6,618 nucleotides of DNA from Gemmataceae bacterium (GCA_947490035.1 CANLGS010000238.1:1-6618), one strand, 5' to 3'; positions 1-6,060 are shown, counted from the first letter of the stretch. Numbers and translations: made by a program. Notes: generated by a model from the letters alone, not told the origin.

Positions 1-25
1 CACAGACAGGAATGTCTGTGCCACA
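1..25. repeat. Palindromic repeat cut by the window edge, possible terminator
   Basis: CACAGACA (1-8) and TGTCTGTG (13-20) are perfect inverted copies around a 4-nt GGAA loop. The right arm continues as GCCAC (20-25 region), so the intact element probably starts a few bases before the window with GTGGC and has a stem of about 12 bp. It begins about 10 nt beyond the stop codon of the ExbB-like gene, which suits a transcription terminator. There is no visible T-tract, so a dispersed REP-like palindrome is equally possible. Confidence 0.6.
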
Positions 26-35
26 AGAGAAGAGG

Positions 36-761
36 TCAGTCCGCGCGCGGCTTGCGCTTACCCTTCCGCTTGCGGTCGTCTTCGTCCTCGTCGTCCTCTT
101 CTTCCTTCACGTCCAGCAACTTGGGATCTTTCTTGTAGTTGGTGACGAGCGTGATGAGCTTCTGCGACGACGCCTTCACGCGGATCTCGAACTTCCCGAT
201 CCACTCCTTGAACAGCACGTGGCTGAACACCAGCGGGATCGCGGTGAACAGCCCGAGCGCGGTCGCGAACAGCGCCAGCCCGATCTTCGACGCGTGCCCG
301 CCGATCTCCTTCGCCTTGCCGCTCGCCGCGCCCTCGCCGATCGCGTTGAACGTGTTAATCATCGAGATGACGGTGAAGAACAAACCCACCATCGTCGCGA
401 TCTTGGCGATTGCCAGAATGGGCGCGAGCAGGAAGTGGAGTCGCGGGACGATTTCGAGTTCGTTCTCGTTCGCCATGCTCCGGCGCATGGCCGCAGCGCC
501 CTGGTCGGCGGCCTCCAGACCCGCGATGAACAGCCGGTTTGGAATCAAGCCTTTCTCGTCCTTACACAGGCTTACGGCGGCCTTGATCCCGCCCTTGCGG
601 AGCGTCTGCTGGAACAGCGGCAGGAAGTCGTCCATGTCCGTGTTCGCGGTGTTGTTCAGGAGCAACCGCCAGATCACGAGTGCCGCCGCGATCAGCGACA
701 TGATCACGAGCGGGATCGAGAAGTACCACTCGTGGATGAAGAAGTCGGTGACCGCTTTCAT
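36..761 (-). CDS. MotA/TolQ/ExbB-type proton channel family protein
   Basis: A 241-residue inner-membrane protein resembling ExbB/TolQ, the channel-forming partner that uses proton-motive force to drive outer-membrane or motility machines. Three hydrophobic segments are visible at about residues 13-34, 108-135 and 158-182. The second carries the family pattern AKIATMVGLFFTVISMI, with Thr130 at the position of the conserved ExbB TM2 threonine. The third reads LALFATALGLFTAIP, with Thr167 at the conserved TM3 threonine. The glutamate five residues before that threonine, important in E. coli ExbB, is Leu162 here. The C-terminus (about 219-241) is a charged tail, an acidic Asp/Glu run followed by a Lys/Arg run. 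The ATG start has only a weak GGGA upstream. No ExbD/TolR partner is visible; one could lie past the left edge. Family assignment is firm, the driven process unknown. Confidence 0.85.
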   Translation of the reverse strand: MKAVTDFFIHEWYFSIPLVIMSLIAAALVIWRLLLNNTANTDMDDFLPLFQQTLRKGGIKAAVSLCKDEKGLIPNRLFIAGLEAADQGAAAMRRSMANENELEIVPRLHFLLAPILAIAKIATMVGLFFTVISMINTFNAIGEGAASGKAKEIGGHASKIGLALFATALGLFTAIPLVFSHVLFKEWIGKFEIRVKASSQKLITLVTNYKKDPKLLDVKEEEDDEDEDDRKRKGKRKPRAD

Positions 762-816
762 GCGGGTGTTCCCAGTGGCGCGCGAGGTGAAGGTGTGCTT
801 CTAGGGATATCGACGA

Positions 817-835
817 CGCTCTCCGAAGGCGAGCG
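817..835. repeat. Short GC hairpin upstream of the ExbB-like gene
   Basis: CGCTC (817-821) pairs with GAGCG (831-835). After one mismatch, CC (823-824) pairs with GG (828-829) around a 3-nt loop. Read on the minus strand the apex is CTTCGG, the form of a stable UUCG tetraloop. It lies about 55 nt before the start of the ExbB-like gene, so it would sit in the leader of a transcript reading through from the EF-G-like gene. No T-tract follows; the role is unknown. Confidence 0.35.
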
Positions 836-845
836 CGTGCGAAGA

Positions 846-959
846 AGAGAAGAGCCGCAGATGAACGCAGATCAAGACAGGAAAAGAAAGAGTGTTTTGA
901 AGAACTCTGCTTCCTGGCTTTAATCTGCGTTCTTCTGCGTTCATCTGCGGCTCTTCTCT
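846..959. repeat. Long imperfect hairpin with 26-bp perfect arms, built from 10-nt units
   Basis: Positions 846-871 and 934-959 are perfect inverted copies (26 bp). The left arm contains AGCCGCAGATGAACGCAGA. The interior continues to pair: 865-872 can alternatively pair with 923-930, 874-883 with 911-920 (one mismatch), and 889-893 with 904-908 at the tip. The right side holds three 10-nt units of the form (A/T)TCTGCG(TTC/GCT) at 923-952 and the left side two at 855-874. It fills most of the 207-bp gap between the EF-G-like stop codon and the ExbB-like gene. It may end the EF-G-like transcript, but its size and internal repeats fit a dispersed palindromic (REP- or MITE-like) element better. 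No transposase or target duplication is visible. Confidence 0.8.
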
Positions 960-968
960 CTTCCTGCC

Positions 969-3113
969 TTAATCATCTTCGTCGTCCTTCATTTGTGCCT
1001 TGCTCACGATCTGCTGTTGCACGGCCGGGGGCACCATCTCGTAGTGGCTCAGTTCCATTGCGTAGGAGCCTTGCCCCTGCGTCATGCCGCCGAGCTGCGC
1101 CGCGTACCGGGCGACCTCGGCGAGTGGCGCGCGGGCCGTAATCAGCGTCATGTCGCCGGCCAGACTGTCCTGGTTTTCGACGTGCGCGCGCTTCGTCGGC
1201 AGGTCGCCGAGGATCGCACCCGTGTACTTGCTCGGCACCGTGATTTCGAGCTTCACGATCGGTTCGAGCAGCGACGGCCGCGCCGCCAGGAACGCCTTGC
1301 GGAACGCATGCCGCCCCGCCGTCTTGAACGCGGCCTCCGACGAGTCCACGTCGTGGTACTTCCCGAAGTGAACTTCGACCGCACAGTCCTGGATGCGGTA
1401 CCCGGCCAGCACGCCGCGCTCCAGCATCTCCTTGCAGCCCTTCTCGATGGCGGGAAGGAAGTTGTTCGGGATCGTGCCGCCGACGATGTGGTCGATGAAC
1501 GCGAAGTTGAACGCCGGGTCGTAGTGGCAACTGCGGAGCTTCTCGAACTTGCTCTTGTTCGCGAACTCCGCTTCGCACTGTTCCTGCGATTTGATCTCGC
1601 GCGGCAGGTGGTAGATGCGCAGGTGGACCTCGGCGAACTGCCCGCGGCCGCCCGTTTGCTTCTTGTGCTTGTGTTCGCCGGCGGCGTCGCCGTTGATCGT
1701 CTCGCGGTACGGAATCTTCGGTTCCTTCGTGGTCACTTCCACGCCGAACCGGGCCTTCAGGCGCTCGCGAATGATGTCGAGGTGCAGTTGGCTCACGCCG
1801 CTAAGGACGAGTTCGTGCGTCTGCGCGTCGTGCGTGACCTTCAGCGTCGAGTCTTCGGCCGCGAGTTTGTGCAGCCCGATGGAAATCTTCTGCTCGTCGC
1901 CGCGCGTCTTCGGCTCGATGGCCAAGCCGAACATCGGCACCGGGAAGTGCGGCAGCGGCAGCTTCGGCGCGTGGTTCGTGTACGCGATCGTGTCGCCGAT
2001 CTCCAGCCCCTCGACCTTCGCGATGGCGACGATGTCGCCCGGCCCGACCTCGTGAACCTGCGTGGTCGTCTTCCCCTGCGCTTCGAGCAGGTGCCCGACG
2101 CGGAGCGTCGCCCCGTTGCGCAGGTTGACGACGTTGTGGTTGTGCTGCAACTTGCCCGCGAGCACGCGGATGAAGCTCAGGTGCCCGACGAACTTGTCGT
2201 TGACCACCTTGAACACCTGCGCGACGAACTCCTCCTGCTCGGTCGGTTCGAGCTGGTGCGACGAGCCGTTCACGCCGACGTGCAGCCCTTCGAGGCGCTT
2301 GCGGGCGAACGCCGGCGACAGCCCGTAGCGGGCGAGCGCGTCGAGCAGTTCCTTCACGCCCTTGTCCTTCTTCGCCGAGACGCAGAAGATCGGGATGAGC
2401 GTGCCCGCGTCCATCGCGCGAGTGATGTCGGCTTCCAACTCCGCGAGCGTGACCTTGCCCTCGCTCAGGTACTTTTCGAGCAGCGCCTCGTCGGCTTCGA
2501 CCACCGCTTCGATGAGCGCGCTGCGCGCCGCGTTCGCATCGACCGGGCTTGAAGGCGGGAAGATTTGACGCGGGTCGAGCAAGCAGTGGACCTCGCGCAT
2601 ACCGTTGCCGAGGCGGTCGGGCACGTTGAACAGCAAGCAGTTCTTGCCGAACGCCGCCTGGATGCTGTCCACCAACGCCGGCAGGTCGATGTTGTCGGCG
2701 TCGAGTTTGTTGATGACGATGGCGCGCGACAGCCCGAGGTCGGTCGCCTCCTTGAACATCCGCCGGGTGTTCATCTCCACGCCGTTGACGGCCGACACGA
2801 CGATGACGGCGGTCTCGACGGCGGCGAGCGCTTCGAGCGCCGCGCCGATGAAGTCGGGCGAGCCGGGCGCGTCGAGGATGTTGAGGTGCTTGCCGTCGTG
2901 GTCGGCGTGGAGTACATGCGTGTCGATGGAAAAGTGGTGCTTGTGCTCCTCGTCGTCGGAGTCGGCGACCGAGGTGCCGTCGTCCACGCTGCCGAGGCGA
3001 TCGACGGCGTGGGCGTCGAACAGGAGGGCATCGGCCAGGCTGGATTTGCCCGCGGCGCGATGCCCGACGAGTGCAATGTCTCTTACGTTTTCCACCAGGT
3101 GCTTGACGGCCAT
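969..3113 (-). CDS. Elongation factor G-like GTPase (EF-G II / FusA2-like)
   Basis: A 714-residue translational GTPase with the full five-domain EF-G layout. The G domain shows the P-loop GHRAAGKS (17-24), DAPG (81-84), NKLD (135-138) and SAK (246-248). Domain II spans about 295-380, domain III about 390-465. Domain IV (about 468-610) has GGRGQFAEV (488-496), GGTIPNNF (545-552) and HDVDSSEAAF (587-596). Domain V (about 615-690) starts LLEPIVKLEITVP. The switch I segment GSVDDGTSVADSDDEE resembles EF-G II proteins such as mycobacterial FusA2, not the housekeeping EF-G. Ser85 replaces the catalytic histidine of DTPGH and Ser62 stands where RGITI has threonine. Domain IV carries about 22 extra residues near 503-530. 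The tail is acidic (KDDEDD). The ATG start is supported by GAGGAAA just upstream. It probably binds GTP and the ribosome; whether it translocates is unknown. Confidence 0.92.
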   Translation of the reverse strand: MAVKHLVENVRDIALVGHRAAGKSSLADALLFDAHAVDRLGSVDDGTSVADSDDEEHKHHFSIDTHVLHADHDGKHLNILDAPGSPDFIGAALEALAAVETAVIVVSAVNGVEMNTRRMFKEATDLGLSRAIVINKLDADNIDLPALVDSIQAAFGKNCLLFNVPDRLGNGMREVHCLLDPRQIFPPSSPVDANAARSALIEAVVEADEALLEKYLSEGKVTLAELEADITRAMDAGTLIPIFCVSAKKDKGVKELLDALARYGLSPAFARKRLEGLHVGVNGSSHQLEPTEQEEFVAQVFKVVNDKFVGHLSFIRVLAGKLQHNHNVVNLRNGATLRVGHLLEAQGKTTTQVHEVGPGDIVAIAKVEGLEIGDTIAYTNHAPKLPLPHFPVPMFGLAIEPKTRGDEQKISIGLHKLAAEDSTLKVTHDAQTHELVLSGVSQLHLDIIRERLKARFGVEVTTKEPKIPYRETINGDAAGEHKHKKQTGGRGQFAEVHLRIYHLPREIKSQEQCEAEFANKSKFEKLRSCHYDPAFNFAFIDHIVGGTIPNNFLPAIEKGCKEMLERGVLAGYRIQDCAVEVHFGKYHDVDSSEAAFKTAGRHAFRKAFLAARPSLLEPIVKLEITVPSKYTGAILGDLPTKRAHVENQDSLAGDMTLITARAPLAEVARYAAQLGGMTQGQGSYAMELSHYEMVPPAVQQQIVSKAQMKDDEDD

Positions 3114-3116
3114 GAC

Positions 3117-3123
3117 TTTCCTC
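3117..3123 (-). promoter_or_regulatory. Ribosome binding site of the EF-G-like gene
   Basis: On the minus strand GAGGAAA ends three bases before the ATG, with the GAGG core six bases from it. This is among the better Shine-Dalgarno matches in the window and fixes the start that places the P-loop at residue 17. Confidence 0.65.
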
Positions 3124-3134
3124 GGAGAGATGGC

Positions 3135-3219
3135 GTCGAAAGTCGTAAAGTCGAAAGTCGTAGACGATGACGTGCAAACTGTTTTTGACTTTACGACTTT
3201 CGACTTTAAGACTTTCGAC
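3135..3219. repeat. Inverted repeat of GTCGAAA-type units overlapping the hisA stop
   Basis: Arms 3135-3162 and 3192-3219 are 28-nt inverted copies with a single mismatch (3145 against 3209) and a 29-nt spacer. Each arm is itself a short tandem array of GTCGAAA and GTCGTAAA-like units, and the right side continues for one more partial unit (GACTTT at 3187-3192). The right arm runs 11 bases into hisA and encodes its final residues; the TAA lies inside it. The other arm begins 11 bases beyond the EF-G-like ribosome binding site, so the structure lies in the hisA-to-EF-G leader. The spacer carries AAAAAC on the minus strand instead of a T-tract, so this is not a classic terminator. It looks like a dispersed intergenic repeat. 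Confidence 0.8.
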
Positions 3220-3925
3220 TAAGAGAAAGAGCGGCTGCGAGATCGAGTGATCCTTCATAAAGTGCGCGGCCGATGATGCAGCCGGGGATTCCTTCCGCGA
3301 TCAATCGGCGAACGTGGTCCAGGGTGCAGACGCCGCCGCTGGCGATGACGGGAAGCGGCATCGCGTCGCGCATCTCGGCGAGCGCCTCGAAGTTCGGCCC
3401 GGTCATCATCCCGTCCTTCGCGATGTCGGTGTAGACGACCGCGGCGAGCGGCGAATCGCAGACCTGCTTCGCGAGATCGACCGCCTTCACGCGAGACACT
3501 TCGAGCCACCCCTCGGTGGCGACGAACCCGTCCTTCGCATCCACGCCCAGATCGATGTGGTCGGGGTAGCGAGTCGCGACCGTGCGAGTCCACTCCGGCG
3601 ATTGAAGTGCGCGTGTGCCGAGAACGGCCCAGCGCACGCCCCAGCCGAAGACGGTTTCGAGGTCGGTGTCGGTGCGGAGGCCGCCGCCCAACTGAACCGG
3701 CACGCCGGCGGCTTCCACGATGGCGCGAATGACCGCCCCGTTTACGGGCTTACCGGCCTTCGCGCCGTCGAGATCGACGACGTGAATCCGGTCTGCGCCG
3801 AGTGCCACCCAGTTGCGCGCAACCGCGGCCGGGTCGTCGGAGAAGACGGTTTCCCGCGAGTAATCGCCCTGGCGGAGCCGCACGGCGCGGCCGTTGAGGA
3901 GGTCGATCGCGGGGAAGATGAACAT
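3206..3925 (-). CDS. hisA: HisA, phosphoribosylformimino-AICAR-phosphate (ProFAR) isomerase
   Basis: Cytoplasmic (beta/alpha)8-barrel enzyme of histidine biosynthesis. It performs the Amadori isomerisation of the aminoaldose ProFAR to the aminoketose PRFAR, the substrate of HisF/HisH. Numbering from the ATG at 3925 gives 239 residues, the normal length. The N-terminal strand FPAIDL places the catalytic Asp at residue 8 and VDAKDG places the second at residue 129, both canonical. Phosphate-binding motifs are present: LGGGLR (79-84), TDIAKDGMMTGP (166-177), ASGG (195-198) and GCIIGRALYEG (215-225). A GTG at 3961 would add 12 residues, but AGGGA sits eight bases before the ATG at 3925 and the family begins there. 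The last residues RKS and the stop are encoded inside a palindromic repeat. No other his gene is in the window, so hisA appears detached from a his operon. Confidence 0.96.
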   Translation of the reverse strand: MFIFPAIDLLNGRAVRLRQGDYSRETVFSDDPAAVARNWVALGADRIHVVDLDGAKAGKPVNGAVIRAIVEAAGVPVQLGGGLRTDTDLETVFGWGVRWAVLGTRALQSPEWTRTVATRYPDHIDLGVDAKDGFVATEGWLEVSRVKAVDLAKQVCDSPLAAVVYTDIAKDGMMTGPNFEALAEMRDAMPLPVIASGGVCTLDHVRRLIAEGIPGCIIGRALYEGSLDLAAALSLSRKS

Positions 3926-3933
3926 GACATGGA

Positions 3934-3938
3934 TCCCT
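3934..3938 (-). promoter_or_regulatory. Ribosome binding site that selects the hisA ATG
   Basis: AGGGA on the minus strand is eight bases upstream of the ATG at 3923-3925. It lies inside the reading frame that opens from the GTG at 3961, so it favours the shorter, family-typical HisA. Confidence 0.55.
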
Positions 3939-3952
3939 GGACACCCGTGGTC

Positions 3953-3981
3953 ATTCTTCACGGAGCGCGGGGAGAATGCAA
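3953..3981 (-). promoter_or_regulatory. Possible hisA promoter (weak)
   Basis: In the 91-bp gap before hisA, the minus strand has TTGCAT (3976-3981) and AAGAAT (3953-3958) separated by exactly 17 bp. The matches to the sigma-70 consensus are 3 of 6 and 4 of 6. Position and spacing suit a promoter about 30-50 bp upstream of the ATG, but such matches occur by chance and planctomycete promoters are poorly defined. The rest of the gap shows no hairpin. Confidence 0.25.
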
Positions 3982-4016
3982 GGGAATTGAAGGAATCGTG
4001 AAGGCGAAGTCGCGTG

Positions 4017-5099
4017 TCAGCGCGCGAACGCGGGCAGGTAGCCGTTTTTGAGTTGGAGGATGATGAGCGTCAGGGCGGTGATGTACGCCGAGCCGAGGTT
4101 GTTGTCCGGCCAACTTCCGTCGTCGAGTTGTGCCGCTTTCAGTAGCGGAAAGAGTTTGTCCCTGTAGCTCGACCAGCGGAGTAGGTTTTCCGGTCGCGCG
4201 TCCGGGTCGAGTTTGCGGTGCCCGTTGTCACCCAGCGAGTACGCGCACCGAGCGACCTCGTACTGAGCGGACAACACCGAACTGCCGTGGCGGCGGAACT
4301 GGTTCAACATCTGGAGTTGGGCCGGCGTGTGAGTGCTCGCACACGTCACCCACTTCGACTGCACGAGCGGCCGCGCGCCGTCGTGCATGAACGCTGTCGC
4401 CGCGGCGTCGGCGCTGAGCGTCCACAGACCTTCCTCGCCCCGCGGAGCCACGCCCCCGGACGTTGCGTAAACGAGCTTGCCGTTCGCGGTGTTGGTCGCC
4501 CGCGTGAGGAATTGGAACCCCTGTGCGATGACTTTCGTCGGTACCGCGACCCCGGCTTTGCGGACGGCGAGGAGAGCTTGAAGCACGATGGCGGTGGTGT
4601 CGGTCCGGTCGAAGCCGCCTGGGTCGCGCCGGTCGCCGAGTCCCCACCCTCCGCCGGGCGATTGGCGGCCGATCAGAAGCGCGGTTGCCTTCTCAAGCAG
4701 TTTCGCGAGCCGCGCGCGGCGGTCGCCGTCGTCGTCCACGTCGTAGGCGCACGCGACGAACAGTAGCGCTTGAGCGTGGCTGTAGTGGGGTTGGTACCTC
4801 TCGCTCTCGGTTCGACCGCCGAGCATTCCGTCGTCGCTCGCGTTCGCCTCGAACCACGCGACCGCCTTCCGGATGTGCGGCGCGTATGTACCGTCCTTCG
4901 CCGTGCTGCCTTGCATGAGCAGCGCCAGCCCCGCGGTCGCGTTGATCGCGGTCGGGTAGTTGTTAAGCGTGTCCCAAGAGCCGTCCACCTTCTGCTGCGC
5001 GGCGAGCCACTTCAGCCCCACGCGGACGGGGTCGTTCGCGTCCGCGGCGGGCGCGGGCAGATTCATGACCGCGAGGAGGACGGCGACAGCGGCGTTCAT
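4017..5099 (-). CDS. Secreted prenyltransferase/squalene-cyclase-like alpha/alpha-toroid protein
   Basis: A 360-residue protein with a short N-terminal signal sequence (hydrophobic about 3-14, then PAPAADA as a likely cleavage region near 19-21), so it is probably exported. The mature part shows repeats typical of the terpenoid-cyclase/prenyltransferase alpha/alpha-toroid fold. Three QW-like motifs are clear: AAQQKVDGSW (33-42), IGRQSPGGGWG (143-153) and KAAQLDDGSWPD (321-332). Residues DVDDDGD (120-126) form an acidic loop, but I see no DxDD protonation motif in the expected context, and at 360 residues it is much shorter than squalene-hopene cyclase (roughly 630 or more). Export also argues against sterol or hopanoid cyclisation. 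It is more likely a periplasmic binding or structural protein of the kind common in planctomycetes. The ATG start has only a weak GGGG upstream. Confidence 0.8.
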   Translation of the reverse strand: MNAAVAVLLAVMNLPAPAADANDPVRVGLKWLAAQQKVDGSWDTLNNYPTAINATAGLALLMQGSTAKDGTYAPHIRKAVAWFEANASDDGMLGGRTESERYQPHYSHAQALLFVACAYDVDDDGDRRARLAKLLEKATALLIGRQSPGGGWGLGDRRDPGGFDRTDTTAIVLQALLAVRKAGVAVPTKVIAQGFQFLTRATNTANGKLVYATSGGVAPRGEEGLWTLSADAAATAFMHDGARPLVQSKWVTCASTHTPAQLQMLNQFRRHGSSVLSAQYEVARCAYSLGDNGHRKLDPDARPENLLRWSSYRDKLFPLLKAAQLDDGSWPDNNLGSAYITALTLIILQLKNGYLPAFAR

Positions 5100-5177
5100 G
5101 GTGACCCCGAAATGAGTGGTGACTCTCTACCACTATGGACGCACCACGCGGTCGGGATCAACAACCGTTCGCGGAAT

Positions 5178-6044
5178 TCATTTCGGGAGTGTGAGCGTCG
5201 CGAGCCGCACGTCACCGGCGACGACCACCACCGGGCGCGAGCTTTCCAGCGGCGCCGCGTACACGTGCCGGGTCACCAGACCGGTTTCGGGGCTGCGCTC
5301 GCTCGCGGTGATGACCCAGTTCGGGTGCCACGCGACGAGGTCGTACTTGCCTTCGGGCACCTGCGCGAACTGGAACCGGCCGTCGGCGTCCGCGACGGTG
5401 TAGTACGGGTGGTCGCACACGAACAAGTCCGCGGCGTGCCACGGGTACCCGGCCGCGCTCGTGAGTTCGATCCGGCCGTAGGCGTCGAAGGCGCGTTCGA
5501 GCGGCTTGTCCGGGTCGGGGAAGGGGAGCGCGAAGAACGCGGCCCCGCGCCCGCGGAGGACGTGGAATGCCGGCTCGCACGACTGGAACTTCACCGGCTC
5601 CCCGCGGCGCACGAAGCCGACACGCTCCGGCGGTCGCTCACCCTGCTTCACCACGAGTTGCGAGTCGCGGATTTCGACACTGACCGGCGGCAAGTCCCAG
5701 GGCTTCGCGCGTGCCGGGTTCACTCCGCGCAGTGACACGACGACCCCGCCGACGGCGTAGGTGAACCGGTTGATTCGTGGCGCGTACGGGTGCGTGAGGG
5801 CGCGCGTGTCGTATCCGGCCCCGTCCGCGCGCGGGCGGATGTCCATCACCGGCGCCACCGTGGGTATCGGGGTATCGCGGTCCCACGTGACGGCGCCGGT
5901 AATCCCGCCGCACGCGCCGGCCTGATAGTCCGCGGGCGTGTTCGTTGCGGGCGCGGGTGGGTTCGCGGCGGCCGGCGGTTCGGCGCCGCACCCGACCGCG
6001 AACAGCGCGACCGAGGCGAGCAAGCAGAGCAGGGGACGCGGCAC
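5178..6044 (-). CDS. Lipoprotein with degenerate cupredoxin-like and carboxypeptidase-regulatory-like domains
   Basis: A 288-residue predicted lipoprotein. Residues 1-18 form a signal peptide ending in the lipobox AVGC, with Cys19 the lipidation site, followed by a Pro/Ala-rich linker (21-40). GGITGAVTW (46-54) begins a beta-rich region. Residues about 120-215 resemble the cupredoxin-like module found before a carboxypeptidase-regulatory-like domain: SCEPAFHVL (155-163) fits the NSDPxxHNV strand, and ELTSAAGYPW to CDHPYY (193-215) fits KCDVHPWM to TDHPY. Compared with that pattern only His161 is kept; the expected Cys, His and Met ligands are missing. ADGRFQFAQVPEGKYDLVAWH (220-240) is the typical end of the regulatory-like beta-sandwich. 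GAGAGGA six bases upstream supports the GTG start (the RBS is GAGAGGA at 6051-6057). The function is unknown; it is probably a surface or periplasmic binding protein. Confidence 0.78.
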   Translation of the reverse strand: MPRPLLCLLASVALFAVGCGAEPPAAANPPAPATNTPADYQAGACGGITGAVTWDRDTPIPTVAPVMDIRPRADGAGYDTRALTHPYAPRINRFTYAVGGVVVSLRGVNPARAKPWDLPPVSVEIRDSQLVVKQGERPPERVGFVRRGEPVKFQSCEPAFHVLRGRGAAFFALPFPDPDKPLERAFDAYGRIELTSAAGYPWHAADLFVCDHPYYTVADADGRFQFAQVPEGKYDLVAWHPNWVITASERSPETGLVTRHVYAAPLESSRPVVVVAGDVRLATLTLPK

Positions 6045-6050
6045 GCGAGA

Positions 6051-6057
6051 TCCTCTC
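6051..6057 (-). promoter_or_regulatory. Ribosome binding site that supports the lipoprotein GTG start
   Basis: On the minus strand GAGAGGA stands six bases before the GTG at 6042-6044. The strong match decides this non-ATG start, which also yields a complete signal peptide and lipobox. Confidence 0.6.
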
Positions 6058-6060
6058 GAA

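Noticed and set aside
993..2552. A 519-codon open frame on the plus strand opposite the EF-G-like gene
   Set aside because: It is antisense to a clearly recognisable five-domain GTPase, has low-complexity Arg/Leu/Val/Asp-rich composition and no family motif. Long antisense frames are expected in GC-rich genes.
969..3113. Ribosomal protection protein (TetM-type) or the peptide-release factor RF3
   Set aside because: The switch I sequence, the intact domain IV with HDVDSSE, and the FusA2-like domain III point to an EF-G II paralogue; RF3 lacks this domain IV.
3135..3219. CRISPR-like array
   Set aside because: Units are only 7-8 nt, have no unique spacers and lie in inverted arms, so this is a palindromic simple repeat and not a CRISPR.
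1801..3258. A 485-codon minus-strand open frame overlapping the EF-G-like gene in another frame
   Set aside because: Its translation is extremely Arg/Ala/Gly-rich without domains and it starts inside the hisA tail and the inverted repeat, so it is an out-of-frame shadow.
3926..3961. Extended HisA starting at the GTG at 3961
   Set aside because: The extra 12 residues lie before the conserved first beta strand, and AGGGA is correctly spaced for the ATG at 3925.
4017..5099. Squalene-hopene cyclase
   Set aside because: The protein has a signal peptide, is far shorter than the enzyme and lacks a recognisable DxDD motif in context.
5115..5134. AGTGGT/ACCACT hairpin in the spacer between the lipoprotein and toroid genes
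   Set aside because: Only six base pairs with an 8-nt loop and no T-tract; expected by chance in a spacer of this size.
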